From: an uncultured Lachnospiraceae bacterium
GTDB taxonomy: Bacteria; Bacillota_A; Clostridia; Lachnospirales; Lachnospiraceae
Direction: 5' to 3'
Assembly: GCA_910585655.1 (NCBI GenBank)
Contig: CAJUFW010000014.1
Span: forward strand, 715-16,557
Length of the DNA stretch: 15,843 nucleotides
Positions within the stretch are counted from its first letter, which is position 1; each line of letters starts with the position of its first letter. Below the pieces are notes generated by a model, which had not been told where the DNA came from, made no database searches, and saw only the letters and a list, made by a program, of their open reading frames with translations. The translations under genes were made by a program, and so were the position numbers. Below, one piece after another: positions 1-7,227 of the stretch.

Positions 1-52
1 CTGGAAACACAGTGGCAGAAAACAAATCATGGCTGATATCATAAATTTTCAT
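1..52 (-). CDS. Cyclase/arylformamidase-family protein (5' end only, cut by window edge)
   Basis: Reading the minus strand from an ATG at 52 gives 17 codons open to the window edge: MKIYDISHDLFSATVFP. This closely resembles the usual N-terminus of cyclase-family (kynurenine formamidase-like, PF04199) proteins in Clostridia, which typically open with MKIYDIS followed by a short strand and a Phe-Pro-Gly segment. These metal-dependent hydrolases act on amide or ester bonds, and the substrate cannot be guessed from this fragment. The ATG overlaps the TGA of the upstream short-chain dehydrogenase gene in an ATGA arrangement (49-52). A ribosome binding site (AAGGGAG on the minus strand) lies about 9 bases upstream, inside that gene. 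The overlap implies translational coupling and membership of the same operon. The start is well supported; the family call rests on only 17 residues. Confidence 0.65.
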   Translation of the reverse strand, partial: MKIYDISHDLFSATVFP

Positions 53-855
53 AAAGAAACACTCCCTTCTGATAAGTTGTGGCTTTTACGTTTGATACGA
101 TGCTTTTGCGGGCGGACGGTCAAACTCGTCACCAGGCTTCCCGTTCGCATAGACAGCATCCAAACAGCCAATTTAGCGACTTCGACAGCGCCCAGGCACG
201 TATCCGGCGTTCGTTCCGGTTCAAAATTGGCTTCTGTATAAAAGCCGCTTTCAGTCATATCCGGCTGGAGCGTGAGAACACGAACCCCGTATTTGCGCAC
301 TTCTTCAAAGAGGCTGGAAGAAAAACTGGAAAGCGCCGCTTTGGTGGCGCCATAAGCGCAGCCATGCGTATTGTCGGTTTTTTGTGCAGTGACGGAAGAA
401 AGATTGAAAATCGCGCCTTGGCTTTTCTTTAAATCCCGTAGCAAAAGCTGAGTAAGAAGCAAAGGAGCCTCAATGTTGACGGCAATCATCTGATGGAGCT
501 TTTCCACAGATAGTTCTTCATGCGGACCAAAATATCCGATTCCGGCATTGTTGACCAGAAGATCCAACGTACATTCCCGGCGCAGATTCCGAATAGCATC
601 GACAACCTGCCTTCGATCTGTCAGATCGCAGACTATCGGATGATAACGGGAGCGATACTCGGGTTCGGAGATCGGCGGCGCAGGTAAGTCGAGAGAAAGA
701 TTCTCCCAAAAGCGTTCCGGATGGCGGCATAGCCCATAGACCTGCCAGCAATCCTTCTGATCTGTGGAAAAGGTAGAGATACCACGCAAAAGCAGGTGTC
801 CTAATGCTTGTCCAATGCCGGAAGAAGTTCCGGTAATCAAGGCATAACGTTCCAT
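49..855 (-). CDS. Short-chain dehydrogenase/reductase (SDR)
   Basis: A 268-residue classical SDR, a cytosolic NAD(P)-dependent oxidoreductase. The visible motifs are the dinucleotide-binding TGTSSGIG (8-15), a CDLTD adenine-pocket acidic segment (76-80), NNAG (102-105), catalytic Ser around 153 (NLSS), and Tyr168/Lys172 in YGATK. The segment between the first glycine loop and the second strand is longer than usual (about residues 25-72), and the usual PG after strand 6 reads QPDMTES (198-204). The C-terminal tail is basic and polar (RPQKHRIKRKSHN). The start at 855 follows a clear AAAGGAG site. The gene lies 13 bases after the SPL-family gene and overlaps the next gene by ATGA, so it is in the operon. 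The substrate is not deducible; SDRs of this length act on sugars, steroids, acyl chains and many others. Confidence 0.92.
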   Translation of the reverse strand: MERYALITGTSSGIGQALGHLLLRGISTFSTDQKDCWQVYGLCRHPERFWENLSLDLPAPPISEPEYRSRYHPIVCDLTDRRQVVDAIRNLRRECTLDLLVNNAGIGYFGPHEELSVEKLHQMIAVNIEAPLLLTQLLLRDLKKSQGAIFNLSSVTAQKTDNTHGCAYGATKAALSSFSSSLFEEVRKYGVRVLTLQPDMTESGFYTEANFEPERTPDTCLGAVEVAKLAVWMLSMRTGSLVTSLTVRPQKHRIKRKSHNLSEGSVSL

Positions 856-868
856 AAAACTCTCCTTT

Positions 869-1930
869 TTAATGGGCTGTAGGTTCGTCTTCTTTCCATA
901 AAAAGATACGTTCCTCCGGGAGCCAGGCAGTAAGCGCTTGCTTCATCCATTCCATCATTTCTCTGTCAGCCGCAGATCCATACGAGCATACTCCCGTCTG
1001 GGTTTGAAACGGATACCATACCAGCGGCGAACGAGGGCGGTTTCGACGTATCTGTGTGATATATTCCTTGGAAATACGAAAAGTCCCCAAACTGACGTCG
1101 GCTACCTGACCGTTTGTAAGGCAATCCGGTACTCTGGATGTAAGAGTGGTAAAAACCGTATCCACCAAAGCCTGGTATTGCTCTTGCCAGTTTGCTACTC
1201 GCAGCATCGGATCAAAGCAAAGGCGTATTCGATTGCCTGCTTCTAAAGCGTTACAGATTGCGTTTAGTCTGGCGGCAAGCGAAGGGGTTCGATGCTCGTA
1301 AGTCTGGATAAGAGCAGACGGAGAAAGCGTCCAGGCAAAAATAAACCGTTTGGAAAGAGAAGGATCCGGCAGGATTGGTACATAGGCACTTTTGGTACGA
1401 CATTCTATCGTCAGATCAGGGTGCTGTCTGGCAAAGTCAATCCATCGTTTCACATAGCCAAACAAGCCCTCTAATGCCAATAAATCTGTATCATAAGAAA
1501 TACATAAGTAGATCGGGCTTTTTTGTAACAACGATTCTACCTGCTGAAAGATAGCGTCTAAATTGACGAATACGACCAGATTGGCAGAGGGGTACATGCC
1601 TTGCAGATAGCAGTATTCACAATCATAGAGGCAGTTCATAATACTGGAAGTATAAAAAAAGTTTTGATTTCCAAAGCTTTGGCAGACCGGCGCTCCGGGG
1701 TATATCAACGTTTCCTCCTCCTTGACGGCTAAAATAAGCTTTGGAGACTGCTTTTGGCAGGAAAATACCTGTCGGTGGGAAGAAAAAACATCCCGATAGT
1801 GGCGAATCGGAATAACGGCAGAGGCAGGAAAGCGGGCGAGAAGTTGTCTGGTAATCGGAAAATCCCAGGCAGTTTCTTCTATATAAAGATGAGAAAAGGG
1901 CTTATGATAATAGTCGTTGTTCCAATTCAT
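869..1930 (-). CDS. SPL-family radical SAM protein (spore photoproduct lyase-like)
   Basis: A 353-residue radical SAM protein. The cluster motif is C100-x3-C104-x2-C107 followed by YLQ, the C-x3-C-x2-CYLQ signature of spore photoproduct lyase (SPL). SPL uses a 4Fe-4S cluster and S-adenosylmethionine to reverse the thymine dimer formed in UV-irradiated spore DNA. Tyr106 and Tyr108 flank the last cluster cysteine, matching conserved tyrosines of SPL. In the segment that should hold the hydrogen-donor cysteine of Bacillus SPL, this protein reads CISYDTDLL (143-151). My alignment puts Tyr146 at the donor position, with Cys143 three residues earlier. The start at 1930 is preferred over an ATG at 2029 because AAGGGAAG lies just upstream and homology begins about there. 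It overlaps the upstream gene by 29 bases. The protein may be a true DNA-repair lyase or a relative with another substrate. Confidence 0.85.
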   Translation of the reverse strand: MNWNNDYYHKPFSHLYIEETAWDFPITRQLLARFPASAVIPIRHYRDVFSSHRQVFSCQKQSPKLILAVKEEETLIYPGAPVCQSFGNQNFFYTSSIMNCLYDCEYCYLQGMYPSANLVVFVNLDAIFQQVESLLQKSPIYLCISYDTDLLALEGLFGYVKRWIDFARQHPDLTIECRTKSAYVPILPDPSLSKRFIFAWTLSPSALIQTYEHRTPSLAARLNAICNALEAGNRIRLCFDPMLRVANWQEQYQALVDTVFTTLTSRVPDCLTNGQVADVSLGTFRISKEYITQIRRNRPRSPLVWYPFQTQTGVCSYGSAADREMMEWMKQALTAWLPEERIFLWKEDEPTAH

Positions 1931-2840
1931 ATAGAATTCGCTTCCCTTCTTTTTTTCGTTGCGCCGGATGAAACGAGAATACAGGCGGCTTTTGCGGGTG
2001 GAGATGGATCGTGTCGGAAAGACCAGCAAGCAAATCGGTTTCGGAGTCCCCTGTCAGGAAGGCGTAATGCAGGAGCTGGCGAAGTTGTTGGCGCTGGGTA
2101 CTTGAATAGCCAAAAATATCTGCTATCTTCCAACAGATCGGATATGCTTCTTTTATCGCCTCAAAGGAGAGAGGAGCCGAGCCTGCGGCAGACGGAGTGC
2201 AAACCCAGTCCAGCCAGGAAAGAATGTTTTCCGTATGGGGCGTAAAAAGCCCGGAAATATCCTGTGAGACAAGGTTTTTGGTATCACCGTAGTCAGAGAG
2301 AACTTTCCAGGTAAAAATCCGATGAGGCGGAAGGAAAACCGAAGCTGCCTGATAGCCTGCATAGCCTTCCATATCCGTAAGCGTCAAAGCAGAAGCAGTG
2401 AAGTCTACGGTCTGTGTAGCGGCAGCCTGCGTTTGTATGACAGGATAGGTGATCAGGCTGGCTTGTGCAAAGTCAGAGCGGTAAAGCATATCCGGATAGG
2501 CGCTGTGTCCGGTTTGGGCATCGGTGAGCTTATGGCAAAGGTACAAATTCCCTTGTGACACGGCAGTCCATTTGTCTTTGGGCAAATAAGCGGCGCAGCC
2601 GATTTGAGCAAAACAATCCTCTGCTTGGCTGGCATCCGGCGTAAGCGTCGTTTTCTGAAAGTGGGAGAGCAGCCAAGTATCGGCAATCGCTGCCAAAAGA
2701 GGCCCGCTTCCGGTCAGGATAAGGCGGTGTGTATCGGAAGTAAAAAGCGGAAAACGACAGTGCGTTTCCTGGCTTTTTAAGCCAAGCGTCTGGATAAACG
2801 GCTTGGCTTCCGCATACAAGGCAATAGCAAGATAAATCAT
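1902..2840 (-). CDS. Nucleoside phosphorylase / MTA-SAH nucleosidase-like protein
   Basis: A 312-residue protein that resembles the purine nucleoside phosphorylase / methylthioadenosine-S-adenosylhomocysteine nucleosidase (MTAN) superfamily. The N-terminus IALYAEAKPF (6-15) places Glu11 where MTAN has its water-activating Glu. LTGSGPLLAA (42-51) resembles the Gly-rich phosphate/ribose loop, DMEGYA (156-161) matches the ribose-binding DMEGAA motif, and LSDYGD (181-186) resembles the loop with the catalytic Asp (D183). The C-terminal roughly 100 residues (about 215-312) go beyond a typical 230-residue MTAN and I do not recognise them. An upstream ATG at 2858 is rejected because the GGGAGGAG site lies between the two ATGs. 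Its start overlaps the ABC-F stop by ATGA and its end overlaps the SPL-like gene by 29 bases, so the three are probably coupled. Hydrolysis of 5'-deoxyadenosine or methylthioadenosine is an inference. Confidence 0.75.
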   Translation of the reverse strand: MIYLAIALYAEAKPFIQTLGLKSQETHCRFPLFTSDTHRLILTGSGPLLAAIADTWLLSHFQKTTLTPDASQAEDCFAQIGCAAYLPKDKWTAVSQGNLYLCHKLTDAQTGHSAYPDMLYRSDFAQASLITYPVIQTQAAATQTVDFTASALTLTDMEGYAGYQAASVFLPPHRIFTWKVLSDYGDTKNLVSQDISGLFTPHTENILSWLDWVCTPSAAGSAPLSFEAIKEAYPICWKIADIFGYSSTQRQQLRQLLHYAFLTGDSETDLLAGLSDTIHLHPQKPPVFSFHPAQRKKEGKRILYELEQRLLS

Positions 2841-4762
2841 TCCGATAACTCCTCCCATCGCTCCATGAGCTGTTCCAGCCGTTCGTCCAGCTCCTTTTTT
2901 TCCTGGTTAAGTTCCATCAGTCGGGCGACGTCAGTATAAATGTCTTCCTGGGTCAAAAGCTGGTTGATTTCTTCATTTCTGACTTCCAAAGCCGTGATTT
3001 CTTCTTCTACTTGTTTTAATTCGTTTTGCAGCTTACGGATTCTTGCCTGTTCTTCCTTTTGCTGCTGCCAACCCAGCTTTCCAGCTCCGCTAGAAGGAAT
3101 ATCTTGCCCTGAGGAAGAAGGGACGGTGGGAGCAGCAAGCCCGAGTGCCGTCTCTAGGGTATCTCGTTTTTCCAGGTAGTAGTCGTAGTTCCCGATGTAG
3201 TTTAAGAGCTGCCCCTGTGTCAAATCTAAAATCCTTGTAGCGGTACGATTGATAAAATAACGGTCGTGAGAGACATAAAGGACCGTTCCGGTATAGCGGT
3301 TTAGAGCGTCCTCTAAAATTTCCCGTGAAGTAATGTCTAAGTGGTTGGTCGGCTCGTCAAGGATAAGGAAATTGGCTTCGGAAAGCATCAGCTTTGCCAG
3401 AGAGACACGACCGCGTTCTCCGCCGCTTAACGATTTGATCTGCTTGTATACATCGTCGTTGGTAAATAAAAAAGCAGCTAAAATATTGCGGATTCGTGTG
3501 TTGTCCAGGGTAGGATAAGCGTCCTGAAGTTCTTCAAAAAGCGTTTTCTCCGGATGTAAAACCTGATGCTCCTGATCGTAGTAGCCGATTGTCACATGCG
3601 CGCCGAGCCGCAGTTCCCCGGCGTCTGGTGCCAGTTCCTGGTTTAACAGCTTTAAAATCGTGGTCTTGCCGGTGCCGTTGTTGCCGATTAACGCTACCCG
3701 TTCGCCTCGTTTGATCTCGAATTGCAGATCGGAAAAGAGCGAGTGGGAGCCAAAGGACTTGGCAAGACCGGATACGGCAAGAACATCCTGACCGCTGATG
3801 TGCTGCGGTTCTAACACAAAGTGCATCTGCGCTTCGGAAAGGACAGGCTTTTCTAAGCGTTCGATTTTAGCCAGCATTTTTTCGCGGCTTTCTGCCCGCT
3901 TGATCGACTTTTCCCGGTTGAAGGAACGGAGCTTTGCAATCACTTCCTCCTGGTGCTTGATTTCCTGCTGCTGGTTGAGGTAGTGCCGGAGGGCAATCTC
4001 CCGCTTGGCAGCCTTTTTAGCCGCATATTGGGTATAATTGCCTTCGTAGGTTTCCGCTCTGGTCTGCTCGATTTCAATGACCTTGGAGACGATTTTATCT
4101 AAAAAATACCGGTCGTGTGCTACGATCACTACCGTTCCTTTATAGTTGAGCAAAAAGGTTTCCAACCAGGCGATGGAATTCATATCCAGATGGTTAGTCG
4201 GCTCGTCCAAAAAAAGGATGTCGGGGGTAGAAAGCAGGAGACGTCCTAAGTAAACACGGGTTTTCTGACCGCCGGAAAGCTGGCTGACCGGTTTTTGAAA
4301 CTCCTCTTCTTCAAAGCCAAGCCCTTTTAAAACCCCGGTAATTTCACTCTTGTAGGCATAGCCGTTTTGCTGTTCAAATTCATGACTGCAGCGGGAATAG
4401 TCCGCTAGGAGACGTTCTAACGCGGCTCCTTCGCTGTGCTTCATCTCTGCCTCTAGTTCCCGCATCCGTTTATCTAACGCAAGAACTTCTTTTTTGATCT
4501 CTAGCATTACTTCATAGATAGTACGTTCGGTAGCCAGCTCCTGGTGCTGCGCCAGGTAGCCGACGGTAGTTCCTTTGGAAAAGGTCACTTCACCGGAGTC
4601 GGCAGGCAGTTCGCCGGTGATGATTTTTAACAGCGTGGATTTTCCGGCGCCGTTTATACCGACGATAGCAGCCTTTTCCCGTTCGTTGATATGGAAGCTG
4701 ACATCGCTTAATACCGCGCCGGTAACAAAGGATTTATGGATATGACTGCATGATACTATCAT
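2837..4762 (-). CDS. ABC-F family ATPase (ribosome-associated type, no membrane domain)
   Basis: A 641-residue protein with two ABC ATPase domains in one chain and no transmembrane segment, the ABC-F layout. Domain 1 has Walker A GINGAGKST (35-43), signature LSGGQ (162-166) and Walker B ending LFLDEPTNHLD (183-193). Domain 2 has Walker A GNNGTGKTT (360-368), signature LSGGE (445-449) and LILDEPTNHLD (466-476). Both carry the catalytic Glu. The charged helical linker at about 235-315 is the position that reaches the ribosomal P-site tRNA in this family. The last 75 residues are a charged coiled coil of the Uup/YdiF type. The start at 4762 has AAAGGAG upstream and matches the family start (MIVSCSHIHKSF). 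A longer reading to 5242 would run into the divergent glgX gene and adds no homology. ABC-F proteins rescue stalled ribosomes or give antibiotic resistance; which applies here cannot be told. It is first in the operon. Confidence 0.93.
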   Translation of the reverse strand: MIVSCSHIHKSFVTGAVLSDVSFHINEREKAAIVGINGAGKSTLLKIITGELPADSGEVTFSKGTTVGYLAQHQELATERTIYEVMLEIKKEVLALDKRMRELEAEMKHSEGAALERLLADYSRCSHEFEQQNGYAYKSEITGVLKGLGFEEEEFQKPVSQLSGGQKTRVYLGRLLLSTPDILFLDEPTNHLDMNSIAWLETFLLNYKGTVVIVAHDRYFLDKIVSKVIEIEQTRAETYEGNYTQYAAKKAAKREIALRHYLNQQQEIKHQEEVIAKLRSFNREKSIKRAESREKMLAKIERLEKPVLSEAQMHFVLEPQHISGQDVLAVSGLAKSFGSHSLFSDLQFEIKRGERVALIGNNGTGKTTILKLLNQELAPDAGELRLGAHVTIGYYDQEHQVLHPEKTLFEELQDAYPTLDNTRIRNILAAFLFTNDDVYKQIKSLSGGERGRVSLAKLMLSEANFLILDEPTNHLDITSREILEDALNRYTGTVLYVSHDRYFINRTATRILDLTQGQLLNYIGNYDYYLEKRDTLETALGLAAPTVPSSSGQDIPSSGAGKLGWQQQKEEQARIRKLQNELKQVEEEITALEVRNEEINQLLTQEDIYTDVARLMELNQEKKELDERLEQLMERWEELSE

Positions 4763-4788
4763 AAATAAAAGCTCCTTTCTGTACAGAC

Positions 4789-4797
4789 AGTATAGCA
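4789..4797 (-). promoter_or_regulatory. Extended -10 promoter candidate for the ABC-F operon
   Basis: On the minus strand the sequence TGCTATACT contains an extended -10 (TGn) followed by TATACT, one mismatch from TATAAT. It places a transcription start at about 4782, giving a leader of roughly 20 bases before the ABC-F ATG with its AAAGGAG site. No good -35 box is present at 17 bases, which extended -10 promoters tolerate. No other promoter-like site was noticed between the genes of this operon. Confidence 0.5.
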
Positions 4798-4874
4798 TAA
4801 ATACGGGATAAAGAAAATAAAATTCTGTGGAAACCGGCTTTTTACATAAAACTTTTTTTGGTTTCAGAAAATAG

Positions 4875-4903
4875 TTGTAACTTATCCAAAAAAATAGTAT
4901 ACT
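4875..4903 (+). promoter_or_regulatory. Sigma-A-type promoter for glgX
   Basis: TTGTAA (4875-4880) and TATACT (4898-4903) are separated by exactly 17 bases, a good vegetative promoter. The predicted start is near 4910, leaving about 75 bases of purine-rich leader before the glgX ATG. The leader contains a short CGACAG/CTGTCG inverted repeat of uncertain meaning. The 222-base spacer between the divergent ABC-F and glgX starts holds only this promoter and the opposing one. Confidence 0.7.
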
Positions 4904-4984
4904 AGAGGTTGCACGACAGGAAGTGTTGCAAAAAAAGAAAGAAGAGAAAAACTGTCGGAAAGCACATAGGAATGGAGGGAAGAG

Positions 4985-7138
4985 ATGGAACAGACAAGGC
5001 ACAGCCAGGAACAAAAGCGGATACGGCATGGGCAGCAGCGGGGGGAAGAACTGCACCCGCTCGACGTCATAGATGGTTTTCCGGTTCGTCCTGGGTTTTA
5101 TAACAGAGACGGTGCCGCAGTAGCCGCAAAGGGAGTAAGCTTTACGATCCATTCTCAAGGCGCTACAAGCTGTACGCTTCTGTTGTTTTACCCGCAGGAA
5201 AAGGAACCATATGCCAGGCTGAAGTTTCCAGAAGCCTATCACATCGGAAATACGTATTCGATGTTGGTATTCGGATTAAAAATCGACGAGTTTGAATACG
5301 CGTTTGAGTTAGATGGGCCTTATGACAGGCAAAAGGGATTGCTGTTTGACAAAAAACATGTTTTACTAGATCCCTATGCCAGAGCCGTAACCGGGCAGAG
5401 AAAGTGGGGAGAACGTCCGAAGGACGGAGAGGATTTTGTGTATCATGCCAGGGTTGTGGAAAATAACTTCAACTGGGGAAAGACGATGCAGCTAGAATAT
5501 CCGTTGGAAGATTTAGTAATCTATGAAATGCACGTTAGAGGCTTTACCAAGCATGAATCATCAGGGGTGACGGCGAAGGGGACTTTTGAGGGCTTACGTC
5601 AGAAAATACCATATTTAAAGGATTTGGGCGTCAATGCAGTGGAGCTGATGCCGGTATTTGAGTTCGATGAGATGGAAAATGCCCGTCTGGTAGACGGGGA
5701 ACAGCTCTATAATTTTTGGGGATATAATACGGTTTGCTTTTTTGCGCCGAATACAAGTTATGCGCATGAAGAAGAGCATAACCATGAAGGAGAAGAATTT
5801 AAGGATTTGATCTATGAATTAAAGGAAAACGGAATTGAGGTCATCTTAGACGTCGTGTTTAACCATACGGCGGAAGGAAACGAAAACGGTCCATGTTTTT
5901 CCTTTAAGGGAATCGACAATAATCTTTACTATATTTTGACACCAGACGGCTATTACTATAATTTCAGCGGCTGTGGAAATGTACTAAACTGCAACCATCC
6001 GGTGACGCGGCGGTTTATCATTGACTGTCTGCGCTATTGGGTGACGGAATACCGGGTAGACGGATTCCGTTTTGATCTGGCTTCTATTTTAACCCGCGAC
6101 CAGCATGGGGCGCCGATGGCGGATCCGCCTATTTTACAGGAAATCGCCTGTGATTCGATTTTAGGGAAGGTGAAGCTAATCGCAGAGGCGTGGGATGCAG
6201 GCGGTCTTTACCAGGTAGGAAATTTCCCGGCATTTCGGCGCTGGTCAGAGTGGAACGGGCGGTATCGGGACGATATGCGCAGCTTCCTAAAGGGCGACGC
6301 AGGTATGGCAAGAACGGCGATTACCCGGATTACCGGTTCGAGAGATCTCTACGATCCGTCGGAGCGGGGCAAGAGCGTATCGGTCAATTTCCTTACCTGT
6401 CATGACGGTTTTACTCTCTATGATTTGTATTCTTATAATACAAAGCACAACGAGAAAAACGGCTGGAACAATACTGACGGAGATAACAACGGACGGAGCT
6501 GGAATTGCGGAGTAGAGGGAGAAACGGACGATCCGGAGGTAGAAAATCTGCGGCGTAAGATGGTAAAAAATGCCTTTGCAACGCTGATGTGCAGCCGAGG
6601 TCCGGCGATGTTTTATGCAGGGGATGAGTTCTGCAACACACAGTTTGGAAATAACAACGCGTATTGTCAGGACAATATCATTTCCTGGCTGGACTGGAAC
6701 AGGCTTGAGAAATACCAGGAGATTCACGATTTTTTTCGCTATATGATAGCTTTTAGGAAAAAGCATCCGGTGATTCGGAAAACGACGGAACGGGCGGCGT
6801 GCGGCTTCCCGGATATCAGTATTCACAACGGTTATCCGTGGAACGGCGGAACCGATAACAACACAAGGCTCTTAGGTGTGATGTATGCCGGAAGAGATGA
6901 GACGAATACAAAAGACGATATCGTATTTTACGGAATCAATGCGTATTGGGAACCGTTAAATATGCAGCTCCCGGAACTGCCGGAAGGGATGCGCTGGAAG
7001 CTTTGCGTCAATACCGCAGTCGAATATGCAGACGGAAGAAACGTAGAACCGCTGACGGATTTTGACTACAAAAGCAGACTTCATATTCCTCCGCGGACTG
7101 TCGTCGTACTGGAGGCAGAAGAAACAGGAGTATTATAA
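4985..7138 (+). CDS. glgX: Glycogen debranching enzyme, GlgX/isoamylase type (GH13)
   Basis: A 717-residue cytosolic alpha-1,6-glucosidase that removes branches from glycogen or limit dextrins. An N-terminal CBM48/isoamylase-type beta domain spans about residues 30-150 and opens with the typical GFPVRPGFYNRDGA. The GH13 barrel follows with all four conserved regions: DVVFNH (289-294), GFRFDLAS (360-367, nucleophile Asp364), LIAEAW (398-403, acid/base Glu401), and LTCHD (470-474, transition-state Asp474). A small C-terminal beta domain ends the protein. The length is normal for GlgX. There is no signal peptide. The start is supported by GGAGGGA four bases upstream of the ATG, and the reading begins at family homology after about 25 extra residues. 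It has its own promoter and a strong hairpin after the stop. No other glycogen genes are in the window, so it appears to be transcribed alone. Confidence 0.93.
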   Translation: MEQTRHSQEQKRIRHGQQRGEELHPLDVIDGFPVRPGFYNRDGAAVAAKGVSFTIHSQGATSCTLLLFYPQEKEPYARLKFPEAYHIGNTYSMLVFGLKIDEFEYAFELDGPYDRQKGLLFDKKHVLLDPYARAVTGQRKWGERPKDGEDFVYHARVVENNFNWGKTMQLEYPLEDLVIYEMHVRGFTKHESSGVTAKGTFEGLRQKIPYLKDLGVNAVELMPVFEFDEMENARLVDGEQLYNFWGYNTVCFFAPNTSYAHEEEHNHEGEEFKDLIYELKENGIEVILDVVFNHTAEGNENGPCFSFKGIDNNLYYILTPDGYYYNFSGCGNVLNCNHPVTRRFIIDCLRYWVTEYRVDGFRFDLASILTRDQHGAPMADPPILQEIACDSILGKVKLIAEAWDAGGLYQVGNFPAFRRWSEWNGRYRDDMRSFLKGDAGMARTAITRITGSRDLYDPSERGKSVSVNFLTCHDGFTLYDLYSYNTKHNEKNGWNNTDGDNNGRSWNCGVEGETDDPEVENLRRKMVKNAFATLMCSRGPAMFYAGDEFCNTQFGNNNAYCQDNIISWLDWNRLEKYQEIHDFFRYMIAFRKKHPVIRKTTERAACGFPDISIHNGYPWNGGTDNNTRLLGVMYAGRDETNTKDDIVFYGINAYWEPLNMQLPELPEGMRWKLCVNTAVEYADGRNVEPLTDFDYKSRLHIPPRTVVVLEAEETGVL

Positions 7139-7148
7139 TAGAATTACT

Positions 7149-7202
7149 ACAGCCCTATACAAAAAGGAAGACTTCCTTCCCTTATCGTATAGGGCTGTTT
7201 TG
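7149..7202. terminator. Nested bidirectional terminator between glgX and tyrA
   Basis: A perfect 12-bp inverted repeat (ACAGCCCTATAC at 7149-7160, GTATAGGGCTGT at 7187-7198) is followed on the plus strand by TTTTGT, which would terminate glgX. The 26-base loop holds a second inverted repeat, AAGGAA/TTCCTT around a 3-base centre. Read on the minus strand, this is directly followed by TTTTTGT, giving a compact terminator for tyrA. The two genes converge here, which fits a terminator working in both directions. Confidence 0.75.
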
Positions 7203-7221
7203 TATCATAGGAAAGTTCTCC
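7198..7221 (+). repeat. Short direct repeat copy A, downstream of tyrA
   Basis: These 24 bases match 9426-9449 at 23 positions, with C instead of A at the ninth base. The copy overlaps the last base of the terminator stem and the T-run that follows it, and ends 6 bases before the tyrA stop codon position (7228-7230). Copy B lies in the aroF leader, so the two copies bracket the aroF-tyrA operon in the same orientation. Confidence 0.7.
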
Positions 7222-7227
7222 GCCGGC

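Noticed and set aside
1754..2245. 163-codon plus-strand open frame opposite the SPL-like and nucleosidase-like genes
   Set aside because: Antisense shadow of two well-supported genes; its composition is unlike a folded protein.
4763..5242. N-terminal extension of the ABC-F gene to an upstream start
   Set aside because: The added 160 residues overlap the divergent glgX start, are low-complexity aromatic/cysteine-rich, and lack ABC homology. The ATG at 4762 has a good ribosome binding site and the family's normal N-terminus.
6287..6826. 179-codon open frame on the minus strand inside glgX
   Set aside because: It lies wholly opposite the conserved GH13 catalytic region, has no recognisable protein features and no ribosome binding site that I can see.
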